Notes: generated by a model not told the origin, from the sequence alone. Shown: positions 25,201 through 36,509, counted from the stretch's first letter. The stretch is 64,000 bases of DNA from Alnus glutinosa (GCF_958979055.1 NC_084894.1:27909616-27973615); one strand, 5' to 3'. Numbers and translations: made by a program.

Positions 25201-28200
25201 TAGGGATAAGACTTATGAACGGAGCATTCAGACTTTTCTCAAATTTACCCTACTGATGGAACTCAAGAAAGACTTCCATGACCTTTATTGTGAGAACATC
25301 CCAATAGGATTGGAAGAAAGCCATAGGAAAACCATCTAGACTTGGAGCCTTATCCCCATTCATGTCTTTCATTACCTCAAAAGCCTCCCCTTTCCTCAAA
25401 AGCTCGTTCCAATCAAATTGCCTCTTCCGCACAGATAGATTGAAATGGGACCATCCACATCTGGGCCCCAATGCTCACTCTCGAAGTAGAGCTAAGAGTA
25501 AAAATGAATTATATGCTCCTTAATATCGGACAAATTGGAGGAACGCCATTGATAACCAACTTCTCTATAGTGTTGCAATATCTATTAGGATTAGCAATCT
25601 GGTGGAAGATCTTGGTATTTTTATCCACCTCTCTTAGCCATAACACCCTCAACTTTTGCCTCCAACACACCTCCTTCAAAAGAGTAGTCTTTTCCAACTC
25701 TGTTGTAACCACATCCTTACTCAATTTCTCTTCCCCAGACAGAGGCCTCTACTTCTCAGTCACATCTAAGCCCTTGTAGCTCGTCAAGAAGAGCCATTTT
25801 TTTCTCTTTTCAACATTATCGAACTCCAATTCATTCACTTCTTTAAGTCGGCTTTCAGAGCTTTTAACTTTTGAGCTAAGACAAAACTGGGACACCCTTA
25901 AAAGCAATACGAGTTCCATCAGTGTCTCACTTTCTCAACAAATCCATCAGTTTTCAACCACATGTTTTCAAATTTAAAATAACTTCTGCCCCTTTGAAAA
26001 TCACCACAATCAAGAAGTATTGGGAAATGATTTGAGAGAAGTCTGGATAACTTGCTCTAAACAACATATAGAAAGTGAGCCTCCCAATCAGCAGAAATGA
26101 GAAACCTGTCAATTCTAGACTAGGGGGGGAGTCACGGTTGTTAGACCAAGTGAAACTTCCACCCTAGGGAGGTAAATCCATAAGACCCTGCTCAAAGATA
26201 AAGTCTGAAAATTATTCCATAACAAGAGAGGAATTAACCCCTGATCTCTAACTAGGGAAACAAGAGATGATAAAATCGCCCCCAATACACCAAGGGATAT
26301 CCCACCACAAAATCAGACCTACTAGCTCCTCCCATAGCGACCGACGGTCGACATTTGATCCACCATTCCACCCCTAATATCTATAGGCTAATTGTTGACC
26401 TAAAATGAAGATCACATAACCATTGTAACAAATAAAAACATGTGCCACATCCAAGTAAGCAAACTAAGATATCTGACAAGCCCTTTCACTATCCCAATTG
26501 TCATGGCGCAGGAGCCTTTTGGTAAGTTTATAGCCATTGTGAAGGTTGATGTTTGGAAATCTCCTCATGCAAGGGGTTTGCTTCGGTGGGGGTTTCTCGG
26601 GCCGAACCCCGCAATGCAGGTTATTCCTCATCCTTCGCTTGCAATGCCAGTTGCTTCGTCGTCGACTCCGACTGTAAGGGAAGTTGGGGAGGAAGGGGTT
26701 TTCCCTACCCCTTGGGTAGTTGTTCCTGTCACTCGCTGCTAACATGGGTGATGATTTCAGGTTGACTAGTTTGATTCAATCTCAGAAGTGGCCGGTAGGC
26801 TTTAGTTCGTCTTCAAAGATGGTGGTGTGGGTTCAGGGAGACAATTTGAAGGATGAGGTTGATGGAGATTTCCCTTACCTTTTGGGTGTTTTTCCTCCTG
26901 CCATGCCCTTGGATTGGGCTTTGGGTTGTGAGGACACTGTGATGGGGATCTCGTGTGAGGGGTTTGAGGATACGACTTTGGTGTTCTTGACAACCATTGA
27001 AGAGGATCATCATTGGGAGGTAAAGGGTGTGCGTTCTAAGAATAGAGGTAGAAGGGAGCTGTTGAACTTAGAATGCCCCATAAACTATGACATTGCATGC
27101 TCGTCCTCTAGGCTTGGGAAAGTCAAGGCTCACATGCTGTAGCTTTGAGTGATTTGCGTGAGTTTCGGGTTGGTGTGCTTGTCAGGTTTCATGGCTTTTC
27201 AAGTTTTGTGGTATCTTTGGGTCTTTGTTAGGTGCTTTATGTGAATATTGCATGTGTACTTAGGGCGCCTTACGCTTTATTATAAAATCTATATTACTTA
27301 TTAAAAAAAATAAAAAATCAACAAGTATATTCAACTCCATTTCAAATTATGTTTTGGGAAACATAATAAAAATGGAGTATGCATAAGAGATAGGAGATCA
27401 AAGATATGCAAAAGCTTGAACTGGGATCTGTGATACACCATCCCACCCCTGATATCTATAGGCTAATGGTTGTCCTAAAACAGCAATCACATAACCATTG
27501 TAACAAATAAACATTGCGCCACATCAAGGTAAGCAAACTAAGATATCGGATGGGCCCTCCCATAATCCCAGAGAGAGCAAATATAATACACACACAAACA
27601 CATGTATGTACTAAAAAGAGGGGGGGAGGGAAGAAAGAAAAAGTTACCGCTGTAGCCCCATTTTCAGCACTTGCACCATTACCCATGGAAGATTGTTGCG
27701 CTTCATCAGCACGCCGCTTTCTTTCAGCTGGAATATGCAAGTTTAGGTAAGAAGATGTACACACAGAACAAAAGAAAAAAATATAAACATAAATAACATG
27801 GAATTTGTAAATTCGTTAACTTATAACTGGATTCAATCAGGAAAAGAGAAGGTATATGGGTGGCATTAAGATCCCTTTCATCAATACAACAAACCAAGTC
27901 CTTCCTCCAGAAATTTTCCTCCAACACCCACAAACTGCCTTTAGCGTTTAAAAAAGATAATAATTAAAGAAAAAAATCTACGGATCCATACTTCTGATAC
28001 CGGAAGAGCACCATATATGAAAACATGCAGACCAGGATATCGGCAGGATGATTCTTTGTCCACCTTTGTTTCTGGTTTGATACTTGATTGTTTTTATGGA
28101 AAACATTTTCTCAGTAGTAAAATTTGCTCAATCATGCATATTATAACTGATAATCAATCAATTACAATATAAATTTGCCTTAAAAGATGATTGAATGGTC

Positions 28201-29191
28201 TTATATATAATGTTGTCTTGATGTTGATATACAAGCAAGCCACAAGAGCCTCCTTGCTGTAGTCGAGTAAAGAATGGTAGCAAATTTAATTCTTTCAGAG
28301 CTCAAAAGCAGAATATTCGAATATAATTACTGTTATATTCTTTTTTTTAGAGGTAGATACAGCTCATGCACCCATATCGGATTGAACAGTGGCCTTGCCC
28401 TCCACTCCTTAGTTATGGGAGGAGAAGATACCATTAATTTAAAGTGCACTAGTATGCTGACATTCGATTATGCTTGTTTCTTATACCCCTCATCGCCTTC
28501 TAAAATTTCTTGGCGTAAGTTCTTTTTGAATGCACATCATTCCTAGGTTCTAGCATATACATCTGGTGCTAGGTAAATCATTCTCAACATTCTTAGACAC
28601 GAAGCAAACTTATCATTCATTTGACGTAACCAGCACGATTATATGCTTAAACTTGTAATAATTCAGGTACCCCAAAGTAATATGACTATTACAACATAGC
28701 ATTTGTTACGAAATACTTCAACATTTTGCAAGATGTAGATACTAACGGTGATGAAGATTTACAATATAGGAACTGCAAAACAAATTTCACTCACCTTTTT
28801 CTTCTTGCTTCTTTTTCTTGTCATAGCTTCCATCTTCTTTAGCAACACAATCTGACTTTGTTTTTGCATATTGAATCCGCTGCACCAAATTGGTCATGCA
28901 CAAAGTAATATTTACATTTCATTGTAGACAACTAAATAAATGAGAATACAGAAAGCTACTTCAATTTAAAAGAATAGATGAAATAAAAATAATAATCAAA
29001 ATCAAAATCAAAATCAAAATCAAAAATCAAAACAATGTAGAACTCAAATCAAATCCATGATTTGCAGCTATGACAACTGTCTTCAAAAAATTATTCAAAC
29101 CTTTCTCTCTAGATTAGAGGGAAAAGATATTCCATTGTATTGGCCCACTTGGTTAAATAAATTACATGTAACAATTCATGGTGGTCTAGTT

Positions 29192-29222
<31 letters not shown>

Positions 29223-31721
29223 ACATGGTTATGTGAAATCTTTTGTTTTTCAACTGGCAAATCAAACACTATTTTTTTTTGTAAGTATTTTAATCTCATT
29301 GAAAATGGCAGAGGGGCGCAACCCTAGTACACAGAAAGTATTCTATAGAATTCCCTATTCAGTAGAAAAAGAAGAACAAAGGTTCAAAATTTCATATCAA
29401 ACACACTTCAACAGAGCAAAGACAATTTACAGCTGCCTAGCAGTGCGAAATGAGATATCAATCACATAGGTACAACAAGTTCGTCATATCAAAATGTTCC
29501 GCACTTGCTGCTCATGACGTAGGTCACTAAATATGTATTATGCAAATTCAAGCCTTTTAACCTCCAGATATAAGTTCATCCCAATAAGGACCTAAGAATT
29601 TTCCAGTAAACTATTTCTTTAAGTGTAAAAAGATAGAAAAAAAAAATCATTCTATATGATGAGCATGTTAAATTTTGATGCAAACCAAAGCAATTTGGTG
29701 CCAAGGATAAGTGCAATATTTTCTGCCAATGCATAAATTTATTTCACCAACAATAGAAAGAGATTACATGAAGACTTAGCATATGAGTAAATCAATCTTC
29801 TCTCAACCTTAGAAGAAATGCAATGCCTACAGAATCAAAGATCCATAAAATCCGGGAGGAGTACAAAAATGTATTGCATGGTTTCCAAAAGTTAAAAAAA
29901 TAAATAAAATAAAATTTTAACACAAACAACCTTGTGGGACAGAATCCAAGATCTAAGGCAACAGTATTAGACAGACAAGCAGGTTGGACCAGGTTTCCAA
30001 AAATTGAAATTTTAAATGTAATCCCACAGACCATGCGCAAGCATGTGCACGCTATATGCAACAAAGTACCAATTGGCTTCTTGAGACCCACCATAGGTTT
30101 ATCATAAAATGGAAAGTTTTGCATTTGCCGCACTGCATTACTAGCAGCTGTTACTTCAGTAAACACAACCCATGCTTGTCCTCGAAGCTTAGGCGTCTTC
30201 AAGGAAACAACATCCAAAATTCTTCCATACTGTGAGAATAAGGAGTAAAGGGATCTCTTCAATTCTGTTAAAGGAGTTAGAAAGTGAATACTTCATCAAT
30301 CCCGTGATAAGTTCAATACTAAGATATATTCATAAAAATAAAAAATAAAAATAAAAATAAAAAGAAGAAGAAAAAGAAGTTCAATACAAAATATGATATG
30401 AAGATACTATAGCCAAAATATTATCAGTAAATATAAAGAAGAGTATGTAAGATAGATCAGATCCAAACTTCTAGGAGGTAACAAGACAAAGACCCTGAGA
30501 CTCTAATCCCTTTTTCTTTTATTTTTTTTCACAGTCAACGAAATTAAGACCTTCCTATGTCGTATATTCCCATCGATTCTGCCCCTCTCCTCATATTTTA
30601 TGTTCAAACAGCACATTTCACCATAGTGTTCATAATTTAACACCACCCCCCCCCCCCCCCTTCTCTTCCTGTAAGGAAAAGAAATCAAGCATATTCCAAT
30701 TTCAACATGGCCGCAAGTGAAATACCCAAATCAAACCAGCAAATTCTATGTGGTTGCAAGCCTGTATGGTCTGAGCACAGAGTGTATTTGTCCATAACTC
30801 CAATATCATCAGCTACTTGCAAGTTTTTATTTTTATTAATCCCATATCTTCTAATAAAATGGATGGCATGGTAGCTGGATCGCCGAGTTTTCCCCACTTG
30901 TCAAATGCACTATTTTCTAGTAACTTTTTTTTTTATGAATATTTTCTAGTAACTTAATTTATTTTAATCTTCAATGTCTTTCATTTTCTTATTTTCCCCA
31001 TACATTTTACATTGGTGCCAAATTAAATTGCTTCTTCCTCTTGAACCCTTCTCCATAACCATCCAAAATTTCCACTAATCAAGCCTATTCATATGAGACT
31101 TATTAAAACATACATGAGCAGTAACCGCGAATCAAGCATCGATATTTCCATTATATTCTCTCAGCTAAAGATTCGCTGCATTTCTACGACAAATGATTTC
31201 TACTCATGATCACTCTCACGGAGAAGTTTAGTCTACGCCACCATAGCATTCTCTTAGTTTTGTTTCAAGCATTTTATTTCTGCATCCAAATAATTAACTA
31301 CCACATACTTCCCAATTCTATAACTATAACTACACTTCCTTTGATCCAAACGGAGCCTCAATAATCTCTCTGGCTCAGAAAACTGAGTTCAAGCAAAAGA
31401 AACTGAAGCTTTTATCAGGAATCAAACATATAAAAGGAAAATAGGGAATTTTCACTACAAACACCATGGCAATCACCGCAGCAACTAATCCTCTGTTTGT
31501 TTCCCTAGAAATTGTAGGAAGATTGTGACCTATTCTTAATCAACTGAACCTTTTACAACTAATTTGGCTAACTAAATCTTATTTCGCGTAACTCAAACAG
31601 TTTCCTCAGGTTTCTCGGGAAAAACCAAACAAAGAGCGAAGAGGTTACCTTCTTTCTTGACCTTTTCGTTGAGATTCTTAATGTATATAGTCTGATTAGG
31701 AGGTATATCCCCAGTCAGCAT
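22234..31721 (-). CDS. U2B'': U2 small nuclear ribonucleoprotein B''
   Basis: Spliceosomal protein of the U1A/U2B'' family that binds stem-loop IV of U2 snRNA together with U2A' in the nucleus. Coding exons on the minus strand: 31649-31721, 30092-30264, 28795-28879, 27648-27727, 22234-22512; phases join to 229 aa, against about 230 aa in other plants. RRM1 has RNP2 IYIKNL (12-17) and RNP1 RGQAWVVF (52-59). A basic linker (about 100-120, [15 protein letters not shown]) and a Gly/Ala/Ser stretch follow. RRM2 has ILFIENL (156-162) and GIAFVEF (192-198) and ends in FAKK-stop. The second intron uses the donor ATG|GTGGGT. The 5' UTR holds a CT repeat on the coding strand (31731-31750). Intron 4 is 5135 bases, swollen by a triplicated segment and three LINE insertions, and intron 2 carries a fourth LINE tail. 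The exons are intact and the splice sites good, so the gene should still work. Confidence 0.95.
22553..22784. repeat. Intron-segment repeat, copy A
   Basis: First of three similar copies of a ~240-base segment inside U2B'' intron 4. Landmarks shared by all copies are atgcaaaagcttg.aact, cca.ccctaatatctatag (or ctgatatc), aaccattgtaacaaataaa and a final .actatccca or close variant. This copy is uninterrupted and adjoins exon 5. Confidence 0.8.
22897..23064 (-). mobile_element. Short 5'-truncated LINE insertion with 18-bp target duplication
   Basis: A 168-base insert in repeat copy B. The 18 bases aaagcttggaactaggat occur on both sides (22879-22896 and 23065-23082). It opens with a T run, so the element lies on the minus strand with its poly(A) at the left. 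Its terminal phrase (gtgataagtaag...ttttattaaaaaagcgtaag) is shared with the neighbouring larger LINE. Confidence 0.8.
23101..26355 (-). mobile_element. L1-type LINE, 5'-truncated and decayed
   Basis: About 3.25 kb on the minus strand inside U2B'' intron 4, flanked by tgatccaccattcca on both sides (23086-23100 and 26356-26370). Reading in transcription order, 26170-26040 resembles the end of an AP endonuclease ([10 protein letters not shown]), 25250-25720 the upstream part of reverse transcriptase ([41 protein letters not shown]), 24840-24930 the [22 protein letters not shown] motif, 24180-24440 the RT C-terminus ([26 protein letters not shown]), and 23830-24060 the region before the zinc finger. 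Many frameshifts and stops, and a degraded FADD-type catalytic box was not seen, so it is dead. The poly(A) end is the T run at 23104-23110. Confidence 0.85.
26498..27313 (+). mobile_element. Internally deleted LINE relative, plus orientation
   Basis: An insert of about 0.8 kb between repeat copies B and C. A frame at 26750-27141 ends with [19 protein letters not shown], a phrase typical of the region between ORF1 and the endonuclease of plant LINEs. The reverse transcriptase is missing. The 3' end (gtgtacttagggcgccttacgctttattataaaat... then A-rich) is the same terminal sequence as in the two minus-strand LINEs nearby. No target duplication was found. Confidence 0.6.
27314..27572. repeat. 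Intron-segment repeat, copy C
   Basis: Third copy, starting atcaacaagtatattcaactcc and running to about ataatccca near 27570, shortly before exon 4. It carries the same landmarks as copies A and B with scattered substitutions and a small insertion near 27350. Confidence 0.75.
29272..29393 (-). mobile_element. LINE 3'-end fragment in U2B'' intron 2
   Basis: A T run is followed by gtaagtattttaatctcattg...gcgcaaccctagtacacag, matching the tail of the LINE family in intron 4 (ataagtaaaagaaattcatt...gcgcaaggggtacaac...tacaca). Similar flanks atcaaacact and atcaaacaca suggest a ~9-base target duplication. Confidence 0.5.
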
Positions 31722-31973
31722 GGTTGCTCAGAGAGAGAGAGAGAGAGAGTGCTACTGCTCAGCCTGTGTGTAATATGTAAAAGAGAGAGGGAGACACTGA
31801 TTTTGGAGCCGGACTGAGCCCTAGATTTGAAATTTAATCTTAGAGCCAGTTTTGGGCTGAGAACATATAGGGCCACCAGGCCAAGTCCGAACCGAACCGG
31901 ACCCAAAACTATTAGCTATAATATTAATAATGTGCTTTCAAAACATGTGATTTAAAAAATAGCGTTTTCAAAA

Positions 31974-32305
31974 TAGATAATTGTACCACTAGTCCTTGGG
32001 ATTGGCATAAATTACGAATTACTCACTGTGGTACTATGATTACAAATTACTCCCTGAACCCATTTTCCATCCACCAAGTAAACAAAGTCCGTTAGTAAAT
32101 TACAATACAAATGATATTTAGAGGTTGTCTCACTATTTATATAACGTGGTAAACTAACGGATTCTATTAACTTTGTGGACGAAAAATGGGTTTAGGGAAT
32201 GATTCGTAATTATAGTTTACCATAAGGACCCCCTATGAACTTTTTGTATCACATAGAGTAATTCGTAATTTAGGCAACCTCATGGATCAGTGGTGCAATT
32301 ATCTC
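31974..32305. mobile_element. 332-bp MITE, Mutator type
   Basis: Ends are inverted repeats of about 48 bases: left tagataattgtaccactagtc and onward to aaattacgaattactc, right gagtaattcgtaattt...agtggtgcaattatctc. The 9 bases ttttcaaaa flank both sides (31965-31973 and 32306-32314), the duplication length of Mutator-like elements. No coding capacity. Confidence 0.75.
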
Positions 32306-32539
32306 TTTTCAAAATGCAATTTTAAAAATGCAGTTAAGAGTTTAATAAAATTGCAATTTGGTCTTTAAAATTACATTTTAACCTTTAAATCATTTATGTT
32401 TTAAAACCCAACCCTTTATGCAATTTGAAAACGTAAATTTTTCAATATTCTTAAACTGTGACTTTTTAAAAGTGAACGAACTCTAAGTTTAGTATATACA
32501 TTGGATAGTAAGAATTATATATCACCATCCTATCAATTA

Positions 32540-33205
32540 TGAACAAAGAAGTAGTAAGAATTATAGTAGGATTTGGTTTCAACGAAATTCTGTGGTGCAT
32601 GATGGGGACTTCATCCACCCCAATGCTTTGCTCCTTTCAGCTACTACGTACATCGATGCATACAGAAAAGCCATGGAAAAGGACAAGGTTGAAGGGGTTA
32701 TGGTAGAGACAGGTGATATTTAGGGACCGAATGCAGCAGTGAGATCGATGGAGACCACCACCCTCAGGAATCTTCAAACTAAATTGGGACGCCGTCTTAG
32801 ATCCAAAGAAGGGAAAGATGGGTTTCGGAATTATTGTGCGGGACTTCAGGACTCCAACAGAAAGGTTCATGCGGCTGCTAGCTATTCGGTGGAATCACGT
32901 GTATGGTTGCCGAAGCACTTGCAGCGTTGAGAGCTGCTAAGTTTTGCCGCAACAGGGGCTTGGAAAAAAATCATCCTGAAAGGAGACTCATTACAAGTGG
33001 TGAATGCTCTCAATAAACCTAGTATGAATTGGTGCATGCATGGACAAGCTGTGGCAGACATAAAGGAGGTTCTTTGTTCTTGTCAGTATTGGAATATATG
33101 CCATACAAAACGAGTGGGAAACTCAACAGCACATTTGCTTATTAAAATGGGGCTCCATCATATGATACAGATACAGTTTGGCTTGGATGCATGTATCCCA
33201 TGTTA
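32540..33205 (+). pseudogene. Broken LINE RNase H-like (RVT_3) region
   Basis: Plus-strand sequence in shifting frames reads IWFRRNSVVHDGDFIHPNALLLSA (32570-32640), FKLNWDAVLDPKKGKMGFGIIVRDF (32770-32850), ALAALRAAKFCRNRGL (32915-32970), ILKGDSLQVVNALNKPS (32970-33020) and KRVGNSTAHLLIKMGL (33105-33155). These are the ordered motifs of the plant RVT_3 / RNase H-like domain at the C-terminus of non-LTR retrotransposons. At least three frame changes, so it is inactive. It ends just before a CT/AT microsatellite. Confidence 0.75.
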
Positions 33206-33319
33206 AACTATGTGATGGCCCAGCTAGCAATGCAGTAGCCACTTCAGCAACAACTCATGATGCAGCAGCCACCTCATCAGCAGATCGATCATGATGCAGC
33301 AGCCACACCACACCACACC

Positions 33320-33321
<2 letters not shown>

Positions 33322-33408
<87 letters not shown>
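33322..33408. repeat. (CT)n(AT)n compound microsatellite
   Basis: About 39 bases of CT followed by 48 bases of TA, uninterrupted. Confidence 0.95.
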
Positions 33409-33410
<2 letters not shown>

Positions 33411-33429
33411 TTGTATTTAGGGTTGTCAA

Positions 33430-33995
33430 TCTTGAACTTGAGTCGATCTATGAAATGCTTGTTCAAGCTTGACTCGATCTTTGAGTGAATATTTAATTTA
33501 TCCTAATACATCGTTCCGATCTATTGTGATATGAATGTTTGATCAATCCAAGTGTATTACTTCAATCGATCAAATATCCGATCGATCATGGCAAGATCAT
33601 AGGATCAATATAATATCTTATCGATCCAAGTGTATTACTCCAATCGATCAAACATCCGATCGAACCTATTGCATTAGTTTGATTAATCATAATAGAGTTC
33701 GATCGATCAAACTTGACACAATGAAGGCTCGATCAATCCTAGTGCAGTAATCTGATTGATCATAATAGAATAATATGATCGATAGACCATCTAATCGATC
33801 ATAGTGCATTAGTCCAATCAATCGTGATAGAGTTCGATTAATCATACTTGATACAGTGAATGTTCGATCTAATGTGTGATTGATCCTAATAAGTACTAGT
33901 CCGATTAATCATGACAGTATCATAAGATTGATAGAATATCTGACCGATCCAAGTGTATCACTCCAATTGATCAAACATTTGATCGATCCTAGGTA
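33430..33995. repeat. Degenerate ~78-bp tandem repeat rich in GATCGATC
   Basis: The phrase atccaagtgtattac.ccaatcgatcaaa starts at 33546 and 33624, 78 bases apart, and a variant recurs near 33944. In between are weaker copies (atcctagtgcagtaatctgattgatca; atcatagtgcattagtccaatcaatcg). GATCGATC-like palindromes and their variants recur throughout. No coding potential. Confidence 0.7.
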
Positions 33996-34120
33996 AGTGA
34001 AATTAGGTTTGATTTACATTTTGGATTTGTTTTGGGAGAATTTTATCAAACTTTATATAATTTTATCAAACAAATTTTCTCGATGTTCGCAATTTTACAA
34101 ATCATACACTCAAACGAATC

Positions 34121-34233
<113 letters not shown>

Positions 34234-35314
34234 TAGTGATGTGCAAATTTAACTCATCACTAAATTTTCCACATCACTAATTGATTAATTAATAATATAA
34301 TTATATTAAGTAAAAAACATTTAGTAATTGGCACGTTACTAATTTATCCTAGCGATGTCGTTTTTTGTCCCAAAAAAATAAGCGGCAGGCTGAAATTAAA
34401 GCGGGAGACTCAATTTTTCGCACAATAATTCTCTCTTTCAATTCTCTCATTCTTCTTCTCGCCCTTTTTTTTCCCCCCTTCTCCCCTGCCTCTCCTCCTT
34501 CTTTCTTGCTCCTTCTTTTCGTCCCAGGCTCCCAGTCGAGAAAGAGACCAAGAGAAAGAGGAGAGCGCGCGCGCAAGAGAGAGAGAGAGAGAGAGAGAGA
34601 GAGCTGATCCAAGAGAGAAAGATGGAAATCAATTCCCCCCTCTTCACAGCAGGTAACTCATTCAACACCTCTAGTTTCATCCCTCTCACATTCTCTCAGT
34701 TTTGATCTTTCTTTATGTTCTTCCTTGTATGGCTGATTTGATTCAAATTTCTTGCTACCCGTAAGATTAATGATCCATTGTTATACACTTGTGTTAAATT
34801 AATTAGCATTAGCTTGATTATGGAAAAATTGAAATTTTTCCTTCCTCTACTTGTCACAGCCAGTCCTTGTGGTTTGGGTTGATTTCGTTTGTTGTTACCC
34901 ACAAGATTTGAAGCTCTTTTGACATAACCACTAGTTATTTTTGGTTGAAAGACCGAATGGGTTTTAGTTGTCTTGATTTTTGGGTTTTGGTTAATGTTGC
35001 TTAGATTTTTCAGTTGATGGGTTGATTTTTGGCTGGAGAAACCGAATGGGTGTTGAAATATTTGGAGGATTTTTTCTTGAAAAACCACATGGGTATTTAA
35101 ATTCTGGGTTTTGTGAAGAAGTTTTAGAATGAAGTGGGTATTGAAATTTTTTTGATTTTTCTGAGTGATGGACGAATGAATATTGTGATTTTTGGTTGAT
35201 TTTTGATAGAATGAGGATTTAGAATTTCTAGGAGTTAAATTTTTTTATTTGTTATAGGAAATATATTATATTGATACTGTGTATTGTATGTTGTTTATCA
35301 TGGTATGGTATGTT

Positions 35315-35517
35315 GTTAGAGAATATATTTCCTATCAATATAGGAAATATATTATATTGATATTGTATATTTTATATTACGGTATTTTCCTTTATAAGAC
35401 TTGATTACCATCAAATCTGATTACAATCAAATCTTACAAAGAAAAGTACCGTAATATAAAATATACAATATCAATGTAATATATTTCCTATATTGATAGG
35501 AAATATATTCTCTAACA
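35315..35517. repeat. Foldback element / long hairpin
   Basis: About 90 bases (tgttagagaatatatttcct...acggtatttt) are repeated in inverted form (aaaagtaccgta...aggaaatatattctctaaca) around a short loop near 35400-35430. The arms match closely. A partial further copy of the arm lies at about 35258-35285. Transcription would give a long double-stranded RNA. MITE-like; superfamily not assigned. Confidence 0.75.
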
Positions 35518-35526
35518 TTTATACTT

Positions 35527-35817
35527 GCGTTGTGAGTTTTATAAGCCTTGAGTACACTTTTTCCCTTAATGTGCCTTTTGTGAAAGAGTAAGACTCAATG
35601 GACTTTATCACGGTATCAGAACTTTAGGGCTTTGAATAATTTTGGGCATTCTCTCCCGTTGTACACGTGTTTGGACAATAGTGCCACACGTGAGAGAGGG
35701 TGCTAAGAGTCCCACATTGCCAAGGTATACTTAGGTAGTGGGTTTTATAAGCCTTGAGCAAACCTATTCCCTTAAGGTGCTTTTTGTGGAAGAGTAAGAC
35801 TCAATGAACTTTATCAC
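35527..35817. repeat. Direct repeat, two ~86-bp copies 205 bases apart
   Basis: gagttttataagccttgagtacac...agtaagactcaatggactttatcac (35527-35611) recurs with few changes at 35732-35817. The first copy continues into cacggtatcagaactt, similar to a retroelement primer-binding motif. Possibly remnants of a small LTR element. Confidence 0.65.
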
Positions 35818-35896
35818 TAGAGGATGTTGGATTTCCGATTGTGATGTTTTGTTGAATGATTTTTAGGATGTTGAGCTTCTTCTAATTAAAAGCTTG

Positions 35897-36509
35897 GAGA
35901 AATGCTAGGGGTACAAAAATTCTTAGAAAGAGAACTTTACAAACTGACTGTCAGCTTAACATTAAAAAAAGTTAAAACAATTTTTTTGTGGATAGACAAA
36001 AATACACTTTCTTCTCTTGTTAAACCCACTTCCCCGGAAACCATCACACCGCTGGAAACTCAGTACACCGGCCACTAGACTCCGACCCTGACCCACCGAA
36101 AATCCAGACAGAGACTGGACTCCGACCCCGACCACGCTTCTGGTCAGGGAAGGGCCTGATCCCAGCCAGCCGGTTGGGATCCGGCCATTTTGGCCGAGGA
36201 TGGGCCGGATCCTAGACAGACAGCCGGGGATGAACCGAATCCCGGACATATGGCCGGGATCTGGCAGTTGTGGCTGGGGATGGGCTGGATCCCGGACAGA
36301 AGCCGTTCTAGCCGGGGGTGGGCCGGATCCTTGACAGACGGCTGGGATCCGGCTGTTCTGGCCGGGACGACAATGCTACTGTCCACTGGAGTGCTCCGTT
36401 CGTGGCTGGAAGGGTATTTTGCTAAAAGGGTATTTTAGTCTTTAGGTATAATGCCAAGTCAGTTTGTAAAGTTCTCTTTGTAAAACATTTTATACCCCTA
36501 GCATTTCTC
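35897..36509. mobile_element. 613-bp Mutator-type non-autonomous element
   Basis: Terminal inverted repeats of about 50 bases: left gagaaatgctaggggtac...gaactttacaaactgac, right gtcagtttgtaaagttctc...tacccctagcatttctc. A perfect 9-base target duplication aaaagcttg flanks it (35888-35896 and 36510-36518). The interior is a GC-rich tandem repeat; no transposase. Confidence 0.85.
36150..36370. repeat. GC-rich ~45-bp tandem repeats inside the Mutator-type element
   Basis: Four to five variants of a unit containing gggatccgg, ccatttt/ttctggccg, gggatgggc and ggatcc...acagac. The repeats sharply raise GC content against the AT-rich surroundings. Confidence 0.7.

Larger units (their letters stand above)
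22795..26497. repeat. Intron-segment repeat, copy B, split by LINE insertions
   Basis: Begins atcaacaagcatattcaac and ends at cactatccca near 26496. It is cut twice, by inserts at 22897-23064 and 23101-26355. With those removed it aligns along its length with copies A and C. Confidence 0.75.

Noticed and set aside
26440-27142. Possible host gene on the plus strand in the U2B'' intron
   Set aside because: The frame ends in a phrase typical of LINEs and the 3' end matches neighbouring LINE tails, so it is transposon-derived.
30646-30660. C run (and the G run at 57684-57700) as a functional element
   Set aside because: Simple homopolymers; length may also be affected by sequencing error.
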